From an uncultured Lachnospiraceae bacterium (GTDB lineage Bacteria > Bacillota > Clostridia > Lachnospirales > Lachnospiraceae): DNA of 18,178 bases. Location: the NCBI GenBank assembly GCA_910589635.1, contig CAJUTD010000007.1, positions 51,463 to 69,640 of the forward strand, in the 5' to 3' direction. The position numbers and the translations under genes were made by a program. The notes below the pieces were generated by a model, which was not told where the DNA came from, did not search any database, and saw only the letters and a program-made list of their open reading frames with translations. Every line of letters begins with the position of its first letter. Positions within the stretch are counted from its first letter, which is position 1. Shown in pieces: positions 1 to 6,973 of this stretch.

Positions 1-1
1 A

Positions 2-490
2 GGGATAACGTATATTGCAGATATGCTCAACCGTATAGGTGAGCAAGAATTTTCCACTATCATTCTTTTGGAAACGATGGCAGGGAAAGGCTCGGAAGTA
101 GGAAGAAATTTTGAGGAGCTTCGCGCAATCATAGACAAAGTGAAAGATACCGGCAGACTTGGCGTGTGCTTAGATACTTGCCATGTTTTTGACGGCGGCT
201 ATGATATTGTAGGGAACTTAGAAGGCGTTTTAAATGAGTTCGATGCGGTCATTGGGCTTGACAGACTGAAAGCGGTTCATGTCAATGACAGCAAAAATCC
301 TCTTGGAAGCCACAAAGACCGTCATGAGAAGATTGGAGAGGGGGAGATTGGACTGGACGCTTTTGCAAAGATCGTGACGCATCCCAGTCTGCGTCACCTC
401 CCCTTTTATTTGGAGACGCCGAATGATTTGCCAGGTTACCAGAAAGAGATTGAACTGCTGAGAACAATGGCTTCTCAGCAGACCCGGTAA
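2..490 (+). CDS. nfo: Deoxyribonuclease IV (AP endonuclease), 3' part
   Basis: This is the C-terminal part of endonuclease IV, which cuts DNA at abasic sites during base excision repair in the cytoplasm. The frame is already open at base 2, so the gene starts before the window and the ATG at 23 is internal. The family's metal-binding motifs are visible in order: LLETMAGKG (Glu ligand), CLDTCHVFDGGYD (Asp and His), HVNDSK, GSHKDRHEKIGEG (Asp/His pair) and FYLETPN near the end (last Glu). The C-terminal end looks complete, closing with TAA at 488-490. An AGGAGGAGGG ribosome binding site for the next gene follows at once, so the two are probably co-transcribed. The identification is secure; only the N-terminal part is missing from view. 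Confidence 0.95.
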   Translation, partial: GITYIADMLNRIGEQEFSTIILLETMAGKGSEVGRNFEELRAIIDKVKDTGRLGVCLDTCHVFDGGYDIVGNLEGVLNEFDAVIGLDRLKAVHVNDSKNPLGSHKDRHEKIGEGEIGLDAFAKIVTHPSLRHLPFYLETPNDLPGYQKEIELLRTMASQQTR

Positions 491-508
491 TTAGGAGGAG
501 GGGTTTGC

Positions 509-1150
509 ATGAATGAGACGTATAAGAAGTATTTAACGTATGTAAAGGAATACCTGACGGAGCACAAAGGGATGGAATCCCCCAATCCACTGCATCCTTT
601 CCGCTCAAGGTTCCAGCACAGCATCCGCGTGCTTCATTGGTGTGAGCGGCTGGTGGAGGGGTTGGACAATGTTGATACGGAAGCGCTTTATACGGCGGCT
701 ATCTTTCATGACATCGGCTATGCTGACCGGGATAACGAGCATCATGCCCAGCGCAGTGTGCAGGCATTTCGGGAGTACGCTCAGGCGCAGCAGATGGAGG
801 AAACATTTAGCCGCAAGGTGCAGAGGTTGATTGCCTGCCATTCGGACAAGAACCGTATGCGGGATAAGGATGCTGATCTGGAAATGATTTTGCTGATGGA
901 AGCGGATCTTTTAGACGAAGAGGGGGCTATGGGCATCGTATGGGATTGTATGACGATGGGCAATGCACATGCTTCCAGTTATGCCAAGGCATATTACCAT
1001 ATCATGGAAAGTTCTAATAAAGAAGAGCCTAACCCTATGGTGACGGAGCGCGCCATCCGGTTTTGGGAGGAAAAGAAAGGGATTGCCGCACGGTTTGCCA
1101 AGCTGCTTGAGGATGATTTAATGATTGGCAGTGAGTACTTCGACATATGA
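509..1150 (+). CDS. HD-domain phosphohydrolase
   Basis: This 213-residue protein belongs to the HD superfamily of metal-dependent phosphohydrolases. The expected ligands are present: His37 (FQHSIRV), the His67-Asp68 doublet (AAIFHDIGYADRD), His111 in ACHSDK and an Asp near residue 133 (EADLLDEEG). It resembles stand-alone HD proteins of Clostridia of about 200 residues, whose substrates are mostly unknown, though nucleotides or phosphate esters are the usual targets. The start follows AGGAGGAGGG with good spacing, 18 bases after nfo, so it probably shares nfo's transcript. I see no fused signalling or synthetase domain. The family call is firm and the substrate is unassigned. Confidence 0.85.
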   Translation: MNETYKKYLTYVKEYLTEHKGMESPNPLHPFRSRFQHSIRVLHWCERLVEGLDNVDTEALYTAAIFHDIGYADRDNEHHAQRSVQAFREYAQAQQMEETFSRKVQRLIACHSDKNRMRDKDADLEMILLMEADLLDEEGAMGIVWDCMTMGNAHASSYAKAYYHIMESSNKEEPNPMVTERAIRFWEEKKGIAARFAKLLEDDLMIGSEYFDI

Positions 1151-1186
1151 AGCAAAGTTGATTTCGCGGCTTAGACGAACATTTGC

Positions 1187-1215
1187 TTTACTATTAAGGA
1201 TGTATTTGTTATACT
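1187..1215 (+). promoter_or_regulatory. Probable sigma-A promoter of purA
   Basis: TTTACT (1187-1192) and TATACT (1210-1215) are separated by 17 bases, and a TGT just upstream of the -10 gives an extended -10 element. The transcript would have a leader of about 45 bases before the purA start. I see no purine riboswitch in this short leader. This is a motif match only. Confidence 0.6.
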
Positions 1216-1263
1216 GTTTTAGGGAAATTCCCATGAGTCAGCAGTATAAAGGAGGAATTGCAA

Positions 1264-2538
1264 ATGGTAAAGGCAATTGTTGGAGCAAACTGGGGAGATG
1301 AAGGAAAAGGCAAGATTACCGATATGATGGCGAAGGAGGCGGATATTATTGTACGCTTTCAGGGCGGAGCCAATGCCGGACACACCATTGTCAACGATTA
1401 TGGCAAGTTTGCATTACATACGCTTCCGAGCGGCGTGTTTTATAATCACACGACCAGCATTATCGGAAACGGCGTGGCATTGAATATTCCGGTCTTGTTT
1501 GAGGAGATTCAGTCCATCGTAGACAGAGGCGTTCCCAAGCCTAAGATACTGGTGTCAGACCGTGCGCAGATGGTAATGTCCTACCATGTGCTCTTTGACC
1601 AGTATGAGGAACAACGGCTGGGCGGAAAATCTTTCGGTTCCACAAAATCCGGAATTGCGCCATTTTATTCTGATAAATATGCCAAAATTGGCTTCCAGGT
1701 CAGCGAATTGTTTGACGAGGAAACATTGAAAGAGAAAGTCGAGCGTATCTGCGAGACGAAGAATGTACTATTGGAGCATTTGTATCACAAACCGCTTCTC
1801 GAGCCAGATAAGCTGATGGAAGAGCTGTTTGAGTATCGGCAGATGGTAGAGCCTTACGTCTGTGATACTTCGGCTTATCTATGGGACGCTATCAAAGAGG
1901 GCAAGAATATTTTACTGGAAGGTCAGCTTGGCTCTTTAAAAGACCCGGACCATGGAATCTACCCGATGGTAACTTCCTCCTCCACGCTTGCCGCTTATGG
2001 AGCGATTGGGGCAGGGATTCCGCCATATGAGATTGGCAAGATTATCACGGTTTGTAAAGCATACTCTTCGGCTGTAGGGGCTGGAGCGTTCGTCAGTGAG
2101 ATTTTCGGTGAGGAGGCCGATGAGTTGAGGCGGCGAGGCGGCGACGGCGGCGAGTTCGGCGCAACGACCGGGCGTCCCAGGCGCGTGGGTTGGTTTGACG
2201 CAGTTGCCAGCAAATATGGCTGCCGCATCCAAGGTACGACAGATGTGGCGTTTACAGTGCTTGATGTGCTGGGCTATTTGGACGAACTTCCGGTGTGCGT
2301 GGGGTATGAGATTAACGGCGAGGTGGTTACAGAATTTCCTTCCACAGTCAAGCTTGAAAAGGCGAAGCCGGTGTTTGAAGTGCTTCCCGGGTGGAAATGC
2401 GATATCCGGGGAATTCGCAAGTATGAAGAACTGCCGGAGAATTGCCGCAAGTATATAGAGTTTATTGAAGAAAAGATTGGTTTCCCGATTACCATGGTTT
2501 CCAATGGACCGGGAAGGGACGATATTATTTATCGGTAA
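1264..2538 (+). CDS. purA: Adenylosuccinate synthetase (divergent clostridial form)
   Basis: PurA joins IMP and aspartate using GTP to make adenylosuccinate, the first committed step to AMP. The ATG at 1264 is chosen over the in-frame TTG at 1258 because GGAGGA (1251-1256) is 7 bases upstream; this gives 424 residues, normal for the family. N-terminal landmarks are clear: GDEGKGK at 11-17 with catalytic Asp12, and NAGHT with His40. The GTP/aspartate loop reads GATTGRPRRVGWFD. Two regions are unusual: the IMP-binding segment reads GSTKSGIAPFY followed by DKYAKIGF, where the usual form is GTTxRGIGPAY and DKxARRG, and the usual EGAQG reads EGQLGSLKDPDHG. It has its own promoter and is followed closely by the HAD gene. 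Whether it is the cell's only PurA cannot be told here. Confidence 0.93.
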   Translation: MVKAIVGANWGDEGKGKITDMMAKEADIIVRFQGGANAGHTIVNDYGKFALHTLPSGVFYNHTTSIIGNGVALNIPVLFEEIQSIVDRGVPKPKILVSDRAQMVMSYHVLFDQYEEQRLGGKSFGSTKSGIAPFYSDKYAKIGFQVSELFDEETLKEKVERICETKNVLLEHLYHKPLLEPDKLMEELFEYRQMVEPYVCDTSAYLWDAIKEGKNILLEGQLGSLKDPDHGIYPMVTSSSTLAAYGAIGAGIPPYEIGKIITVCKAYSSAVGAGAFVSEIFGEEADELRRRGGDGGEFGATTGRPRRVGWFDAVASKYGCRIQGTTDVAFTVLDVLGYLDELPVCVGYEINGEVVTEFPSTVKLEKAKPVFEVLPGWKCDIRGIRKYEELPENCRKYIEFIEEKIGFPITMVSNGPGRDDIIYR

Positions 2539-2563
2539 GTAAGGGGAGTAGGGAAACGAGAAG

Positions 2564-3169
2564 ATGATAAAAAATGTGGTATTTGATGTGGGGAAAGTCT
2601 TGGTAGAATTTGACTGGCAGGGATATTTTGAGACATTGGACTTTTCACCAGAAATTTATGAGAAAGTGGCAGATGCGACGGTCAGGTCGGAATTATGGAA
2701 TGAATTTGACCGCAGTAAAATGTCCGACGAAGAGATATTAGAAGGATTTTTGGCGGGCGCGCCAGAATGTAAAGAAGAGGTTTTGCGTTTCTGGGACAAT
2801 ATTGGAAGCTGTATCAAATGTTATGATTATGCATCTTCCTGGATACATGCGTTGCAGGAAAAAGGGTATGGGGTCTATCTTTTGTCCAATTACCCCAGAC
2901 GTCTCTATTTTCAGAGCATACAAGAGCTCTCATTTGTGGAGTTCGTAGATGGAGCGGTCTTTTCCTTTGAGGTGCAGGCGACAAAGCCAGAGCCGGACAT
3001 TTATGAGGCGCTGCTCAGAAAATATCAGCTTCAGCCTACAGAATGTGTATTTGTGGATGATATGCGCAGCAACATTATTGCAGCCAATCATCTTGGAATG
3101 GCAACGATTCATTTCCACACGAAATCCCAGGCGGAAGAAGAATTGAGAAGCTTGGGAGTGGAATGTTAA
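2564..3169 (+). CDS. HAD-superfamily (subclass IA) phosphatase
   Basis: This 201-residue protein has the HAD fold with motif I FDVGKVLV (nucleophile Asp9), motif II LLSNYP, motif III Lys in ATKPEPDIY and motif IV FVDDMRSN. The second Asp of the classic DxDxT motif is replaced by Gly (DVG), as in the YihX-type sugar-phosphate phosphatases, which it resembles throughout, including the NIIAANHLGM stretch near the end. A sugar-phosphate or nucleotide phosphatase role is therefore plausible, but the substrate is not known. It starts 25 bases after purA behind a GGGGAG-type site and is probably read from the purA promoter. A hairpin lies just downstream. Confidence 0.85.
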   Translation: MIKNVVFDVGKVLVEFDWQGYFETLDFSPEIYEKVADATVRSELWNEFDRSKMSDEEILEGFLAGAPECKEEVLRFWDNIGSCIKCYDYASSWIHALQEKGYGVYLLSNYPRRLYFQSIQELSFVEFVDGAVFSFEVQATKPEPDIYEALLRKYQLQPTECVFVDDMRSNIIAANHLGMATIHFHTKSQAEEELRSLGVEC

Positions 3170-3193
3170 AAGATTCTGTTCTTCTAAATTCAA

Positions 3194-3231
3194 GAAAGAC
3201 CTTGTCGCGCTATCGTGTGGCAAGGTCTTTC
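3194..3231. terminator. Hairpin between HAD gene and convergent minus-strand genes
   Basis: GAAAGACCTTG (3194-3204) and CAAGGTCTTTC (3221-3231) form a perfect 11-bp stem, and CGCG/CGTG in the loop can extend it. It lies between two converging transcription units, as expected for a shared terminator. Neither side has a strong T-run, so termination efficiency is uncertain. Confidence 0.6.
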
Positions 3232-3278
3232 CTAATAGAAGAATAATTAATATGCCTATTTAGATTTGATATGGGGGT

Positions 3279-3485
3279 TTAACTCTGCTGTGAGTTCTTT
3301 TTCACCCATTTATAGATAAAGCCGTAGAGCCAGAGCAGGATGGGCAGTGCCATGCTGGCAAACAATGCAGCCATGAACATAGGGAAGAAATCTTTGCCCA
3401 ATATGGCGAGGATGAGGGTTGCAAAGTACAATCCTAACAGTAAAACAATGCCGAGGATAGCAAGAATACGTTGAATTTTTTTCAT
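3279..3485 (-). CDS. Small membrane protein, function unknown
   Basis: This 68-residue protein has two predicted membrane segments, roughly residues 8-30 (ILGIVLLLGLYFATLILAIL) and 34-60 (FMAALFASMALPILLWLYG), with a basic N-terminus (MKKIQR) and a basic C-terminal tail (KWVKKNSQQS). This suggests that both ends are in the cytoplasm. AAGGAG lies upstream of its ATG with normal spacing. It follows the prolyl-tRNA-editing gene on the same strand after 36 bases and may be co-transcribed with it. I recognise no named family; the coding call rests on the ribosome site, the ordered hydrophobicity and the lack of a competing frame. Confidence 0.65.
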   Translation of the reverse strand: MKKIQRILAILGIVLLLGLYFATLILAILGKDFFPMFMAALFASMALPILLWLYGFIYKWVKKNSQQS

Positions 3486-3521
3486 AGGGTACTCCTTATC
3501 AAATTAGTATTAGAAGAGGGC

Positions 3522-4076
3522 TTAACCGGGCAGTTTGAGGTAGATTGCCACATGTTTGATTGCCGGTAGAACCTTGTCCAACAAATCAGAGGTGGCTATA
3601 CGCAGGCTTGAAGTGTTGATACAGGGATGGCAGCCGATATATTGTTCCCTCAGTAAATCCTCATCCATGAGAAGCTGGACGCGGAAGTCCGTATCATTCA
3701 TAAGCCCCAGGACGCTGACCGAACCGGGAGTGAGGTCTAAGAGCTCCATCATATATTCTTCCGGGGCAAAGGAAAGGCGCGCAGATTGAATCTGCTTGGA
3801 GACAGCCCTTGTATGAAATTTCTTTTCCCCTGGCATCATGAGTAGGAAAAATCTGTTTTTCTGAGCGTTGCATAGCAGCAAATTCTTACATACATGTGTG
3901 TTAAGCCGCCTGTCTACGTCATGGCATGCGTCAATTGTTGGCAATGCCTCATGGTCGATGCGCAGATATTTAACGCCCAGGGAATCCAGCAAATCATAAG
4001 TGCGCAATTCTTTTTCCAGTCTCCCGGTTTCATCTTGCGGCCTGCCCTCGTAAATAGGTGCGTGTAATATATCCAT
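3522..4076 (-). CDS. Prolyl-tRNA editing protein, YbaK/ProXp-ala type
   Basis: This 184-residue free-standing editing-domain protein of the YbaK/ProX superfamily matches the group annotated as PrdX or ProXp-ala, which hydrolyses mischarged aminoacyl-tRNA(Pro), typically Ala-tRNA(Pro). Visible landmarks are YLRIDHEALPT near the N-terminus, the CKNLLLCN core strand, FLLMMPGEKKF with its lysines, the glycine-rich PGSVSVLGLMND turn, and the C-terminal GCHPCINTSSLRI signature. It is cytoplasmic. The ATG is preceded by AGGAGGAG. A TTGCCC/TATACT promoter lies upstream and the small membrane protein follows, so these form a minus-strand unit divergent from azlC. The family is clear; substrate specificity is inferred from the family. 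Confidence 0.87.
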   Translation of the reverse strand: MDILHAPIYEGRPQDETGRLEKELRTYDLLDSLGVKYLRIDHEALPTIDACHDVDRRLNTHVCKNLLLCNAQKNRFFLLMMPGEKKFHTRAVSKQIQSARLSFAPEEYMMELLDLTPGSVSVLGLMNDTDFRVQLLMDEDLLREQYIGCHPCINTSSLRIATSDLLDKVLPAIKHVAIYLKLPG

Positions 4077-4112
4077 TTGTTTCTCCTCCTGAAGTAAGTT
4101 GAGTTACAGTTT

Positions 4113-4141
4113 AGTATACACGTTTTCGCGTGATGGGGCAA
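4113..4141 (-). promoter_or_regulatory. Promoter of the prolyl-tRNA-editing gene
   Basis: Read on the minus strand, TTGCCC (4136-4141) and TATACT (4113-4118) are 17 bases apart. This places transcription about 30 bases upstream of the start codon of the editing gene. Confidence 0.6.
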
Positions 4142-4198
4142 GCGTTTCTCTTGTTGTTGCACGGAAATCAATTTTGTAGAAATATCAAATGGGTACTT

Positions 4199-4226
4199 TT
4201 TACAATAAGGATGTTTATGTTATAAT
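4199..4226 (+). promoter_or_regulatory. Promoter of azlCD
   Basis: TTTACA (4199-4204) and a perfect TATAAT (4221-4226) are 16 bases apart, with TGT directly before the -10 (extended -10). The leader would be about 45 bases. I recognise no CodY, Lrp or T-box element in it. Confidence 0.7.
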
Positions 4227-4275
4227 AGTCCATAGCGTATTTAAGAATATATATTTGCAGTGAAAGGATAAATCT

Positions 4276-4980
4276 ATGAAACAGTTTATACAGGGCATCA
4301 AGGACGGAGGCGCAATCGGCATCGGTTATCTGTCCGTGTCCTTTACATTTGGGCTGGAAGCAGCTTCTTCAGGACTTTTGTGGTGGGAAGCGCTTTTGGT
4401 GTCTATGATGAACTTGACTTCCGCCGGACAATTTGCAGGGATTACTATTATGGCGGCAGCAGGTACTTATATTGAGATGGCGCTTTCTCAATTTGTAATT
4501 AATCTGCGGTACGCTCTGATGAGCATTTCGCTGTCACAGAAAGTATCCCCGGAATTTTGTAGCGGCAAAAAAATGATTCTCGGTTTTGCAGTTACGGATG
4601 AAATATTTGCAGTTGCCATGAGCCGTCAGGGGGAGATTAGCAGTAAGTATTTTGCAGGGCTTGCCGTGCTCCCTTATCTTGGATGGACAAGCGGTACGCT
4701 GGCAGGAGCGGTCTGCGGTAATATCTTGCCCGATACAGTCACGGACGCGCTTGGGTTGGCAATCTATGGCATGTTTATAGCAATTATTGTTCCCGTCATG
4801 AAGAAGGACAGCCGTGTATTGAAAATCACGCTGTTGGCGATAGTGTTTAGCTTTGCCATGTATTATCTGCCCGGGCTGAAAACAATTTCCAGCGGCTTTG
4901 CAGTCATTATTTGCGCGGTGGCAGCTTCTGTGGTGGGCGCATGTTTCTTTCCCATGGAAGAAGAAAAGGAGGAGGCGTGA
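4276..4980 (+). CDS. azlC: AzlC family branched-chain amino acid exporter, large subunit
   Basis: This 234-residue polytopic membrane protein is of the AzlC/YgaZ family. With AzlD, such proteins export branched-chain amino acids or their analogues. The family pattern is visible: the N-terminal IKDGGAIGIGYLSVSFTFGL, the conserved NLTSAGQFAG segment after the second helix, NLRYALMSISLSQK, and FAVTDEIFAVA with its acidic pair. Several hydrophobic helices follow. The C-terminus ends in an acidic tail (EEEKEEA). Its stop overlaps the azlD start as TGATG, so the two subunits are translationally coupled. Length is normal for the family. Confidence 0.9.
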   Translation: MKQFIQGIKDGGAIGIGYLSVSFTFGLEAASSGLLWWEALLVSMMNLTSAGQFAGITIMAAAGTYIEMALSQFVINLRYALMSISLSQKVSPEFCSGKKMILGFAVTDEIFAVAMSRQGEISSKYFAGLAVLPYLGWTSGTLAGAVCGNILPDTVTDALGLAIYGMFIAIIVPVMKKDSRVLKITLLAIVFSFAMYYLPGLKTISSGFAVIICAVAASVVGACFFPMEEEKEEA

Positions 4981-5288
4981 TGGAAGTAGGAGTGTTTTGG
5001 ATTTACTTGTTAGTTATGTTTGCCGTGACCTACATAATCCGTGTATTTCCGTTTGTAATTTTTCGCAAAAAGATTGAAAATAAACATGTGCGCGCTTTTT
5101 TTGCGTATATTCCTTATACTGTGTTGGGAGCCATGACATTTCCGGCAGTCTTTTATGCGACCGGTTCCGTCATTTCAGCGGCGGCAGGGGTAGTGGTGGC
5201 TTTGGCGCTTGCATATCGCGGGAAGGGATTGTTTACGGTGGCTATCTGTGCGAGTTTGACAGCATTTTTGGTGAGTATTGTGATATAA
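4980..5288 (+). CDS. azlD: AzlD family branched-chain amino acid exporter, small subunit
   Basis: This 102-residue membrane protein is the small partner of AzlC. The start at 4980 overlaps the azlC stop and follows an AGGAGG in the azlC tail; a longer frame reading back into azlC has no support. Conserved AzlD features are present: TYIIRVFPFVIFRKK after the first helix, the YIPYTVLGAMTFPAVF segment and two further hydrophobic helices (SVISAAAGVVVALALAY and LFTVAICASLTAFLVSIVI). The TAA stop lies inside a TATAAT that may belong to the next promoter. Confidence 0.9.
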   Translation: MEVGVFWIYLLVMFAVTYIIRVFPFVIFRKKIENKHVRAFFAYIPYTVLGAMTFPAVFYATGSVISAAAGVVVALALAYRGKGLFTVAICASLTAFLVSIVI

Positions 5289-5289
5289 T
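5281..5289 (+). promoter_or_regulatory. Possible extended -10 promoter for deoD
   Basis: TGA-TATAAT (5281-5289) is a perfect extended -10 overlapping the azlD stop codon. A TTGACA at 5256-5261 is 22 bases upstream, too far for a normal -35, so the match rests on the extended -10 alone. The region before deoD also holds a 6-bp hairpin (CGGCGT-TTA-ACGCCG, 5334-5348) just upstream of its ribosome site. Confidence 0.35.
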
Positions 5290-5365
5290 TTTTTGACACC
5301 CGAATTTCTTTTTCAAAAAGTATCTATAAATTCCGGCGTTTAACGCCGCAAAGGAGGAACATATT

Positions 5366-6088
5366 ATGGCAAATATACCGACACCCCATATTGAGGCAAA
5401 GGCAGGGGACTTTGCAAAGACAGTACTGATGCCCGGGGACCCGCTGCGGGCGAAGTTTATCGCAGAAACTTATTTGGAACAGCCGAGTTGTGTGAACCAG
5501 GTACGCGGGATGCTGGCTTACACGGGAACATACAAGGGCAAAGAAATATCTGTGATGGGTTCCGGCATGGGAATGCCGTCTATCGGCATTTATTCGTATG
5601 AACTTTATAATTTTTATGATGTGGACAATATCATTCGCGTGGGCTCTGCGGGCGCAATCCAGGAAGATGTGAATGTTATGGATGTGGTAATCGGCATGGG
5701 AGCTTCTGTAGTTTCCGATTATCCCGACCAGTTTGGCTGTCCCGGGCATTTAGCTCCGCTAGCCGATTACCGTTTGCTGAGTACGGCCGTGGAGAGTGCA
5801 AAGGAGCTGGGAACAGAGGTAAAGGTGGGTAACATTCTTTCTGAAGACGCCTTTTATTCGGAGCGTTCCAAGGATTGTTATAAAAAAATGGGTGTGCTTG
5901 CCGTGGAGATGGAGAGTGGTGCCCTTTATCTGAATGCCGCGCGGGCGGGCAAGCATGCGCTCTGCATCCTGACAATTTCCGACCATCTTTACCGTGCAGA
6001 AGAGTTGTCTTCCGAGCAGCGTCAAATTGGCTTTGGCAAGATGATTGAGATTGCGCTGGAGACGGCAGTGCGTGTTGCGGGGAGATAA
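5366..6088 (+). CDS. deoD: Purine nucleoside phosphorylase, DeoD type
   Basis: DeoD splits purine (deoxy)nucleosides with phosphate to free base and (deoxy)ribose-1-phosphate in purine salvage. The 240-residue length is typical of the hexameric bacterial form. Visible motifs are TPHIEAKAGDFA at the N-terminus (His for the neighbouring subunit's site), the phosphate-binding MPGDPLRAKFIAE, VNQVRGMLAYTGTYKGK, IRVGSAGA, the ribose-binding VEMESGALY, the catalytic Asp in TISDHLY and a later Arg (SEQRQ). The start follows AAAGGAGG at 5350-5357. The response-regulator start lies four bases after the DeoD stop and its ribosome site is inside the deoD end, so deoD and the two-component genes share a transcript. 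Confidence 0.95.
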   Translation: MANIPTPHIEAKAGDFAKTVLMPGDPLRAKFIAETYLEQPSCVNQVRGMLAYTGTYKGKEISVMGSGMGMPSIGIYSYELYNFYDVDNIIRVGSAGAIQEDVNVMDVVIGMGASVVSDYPDQFGCPGHLAPLADYRLLSTAVESAKELGTEVKVGNILSEDAFYSERSKDCYKKMGVLAVEMESGALYLNAARAGKHALCILTISDHLYRAEELSSEQRQIGFGKMIEIALETAVRVAGR

Positions 6089-6092
6089 GGCT

Positions 6093-6779
6093 TTGAGTTC
6101 AATTTTATTACTGGAAGACGATGAAAGCATCAATCGGGGAATTACCTTTATTCTGGAAAAGGATGGCTTTCAGGTATATTCCTGTGCGACGGTTGCGCAG
6201 GCAAGGTCAGTGTTTCATGAGCAGGAAATACAGCTTATGATTTGCGATATAACGTTGCCGGATGGGAGCGGACTGGATTTTGTAAAAGAAGTGCGGGAGG
6301 AGAGCAGCGTGCACATTATATTCCTGACTGCCTTAGACCAGGAAGTAGATCAGGTTATGGGCTATGAGGCTGGGGCGGACGATTATATCACGAAGCCTTT
6401 CAGCCTATCAGTGTTGAGACTTAAGGTATCGGCCTATTTTAAGAAACAGCAGGGAGTAACCGAGGAACGTATAGAATCTGGAAACATCTGTTTCTATGTG
6501 AAGGAAATGCGGGCGCTGGCAGCGGGAAAAGAGATTTCCCTGACGAAAAATGAGTGGAAAATGCTACAGGTTTTTATGGAACATCCCAAGCAGATTTTAT
6601 CAAAAAAACAATTATTAGAGCGGCTCTTTGATGCAGAAGGAGATTTTGTGGATGAGAATACTATTGCTGTAAATATCCGCAGACTGCGGGAGAAAATTGA
6701 GTCAGACAGTTCCAAACCGGAATATATCAAAAATGTCCGCGGAATTGGTTATCTGTGGGATAAGGAGTGCAGGCGATGA
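6093..6779 (+). CDS. OmpR/PhoB family response regulator
   Basis: This is a two-domain regulator, 228 residues from the TTG start at 6093. I chose that start because homology begins right there (SSILLLEDD) and GGGGAG lies 8 bases upstream; the longer in-frame extension runs inside deoD. The receiver domain (about 1-115) has the acidic pair Asp9/Asp10, phospho-acceptor Asp52, Thr79 and Lys101 (ITKPF). The C-terminal winged helix (about 130-225) ends in the standard ENTIAVNIRRLREKIE and VRGIGYLW motifs. Its stop overlaps the kinase start as ATGA. The adjacent kinase and the ABC transporter beyond the island suggest it controls that transporter, perhaps through the CTTACA-AAAC-TGTAAG site at 14883-14898; this is inference. 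Confidence 0.92.
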   Translation: MSSILLLEDDESINRGITFILEKDGFQVYSCATVAQARSVFHEQEIQLMICDITLPDGSGLDFVKEVREESSVHIIFLTALDQEVDQVMGYEAGADDYITKPFSLSVLRLKVSAYFKKQQGVTEERIESGNICFYVKEMRALAAGKEISLTKNEWKMLQVFMEHPKQILSKKQLLERLFDAEGDFVDENTIAVNIRRLREKIESDSSKPEYIKNVRGIGYLWDKECRR

Positions 6780-6973
6780 AAAGATTTCTACTTCCGCGGG
6801 CAATGATAAAGATGTCGCGTCAGCTTAAAGCGGGGTATTTGGTTCCAGTTGCGTTGGGGTTTCTTGTGTTGATAGCTGCGAACTGGTATTTTATCATGGC
6901 GGCAAACAATTCTTATGAGGAGAAAATTCAGATTCTTTCAGTGATGATAGAGGAGGCGTTGACAATCTTGTGA
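6776..6973 (+). CDS. Sensor histidine kinase, N-terminal fragment (frame-split)
   Basis: This 65-residue frame begins with ATG overlapping the regulator's stop, behind AAGGAG. It has a basic N-terminus (MKRFLLPRAMIKMSRQLK), one membrane helix (about residues 22-43, YLVPVALGFLVLIAANWYFIMA) and the start of an extracytoplasmic segment (NNSYEEKIQILSVMIEEA), then stops at TGA. The rest of a normal sensor kinase continues in another frame from 6970. The fragment supplies the first helix the downstream part lacks, so the two are best read as halves of one kinase separated by a -1 frame change. The break maps to about 6955-6973. It may be a mutation, a sequencing error or, less likely, programmed frameshifting. 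Confidence 0.65.
   Translation: MKRFLLPRAMIKMSRQLKAGYLVPVALGFLVLIAANWYFIMAANNSYEEKIQILSVMIEEALTIL

Noticed and set aside
5293..5298. TTGACA as -35 of the deoD promoter
   Set aside because: No acceptable -10 lies 16-18 bases downstream; the nearest AT-rich hexamers are 19 to 26 bases away and poor.
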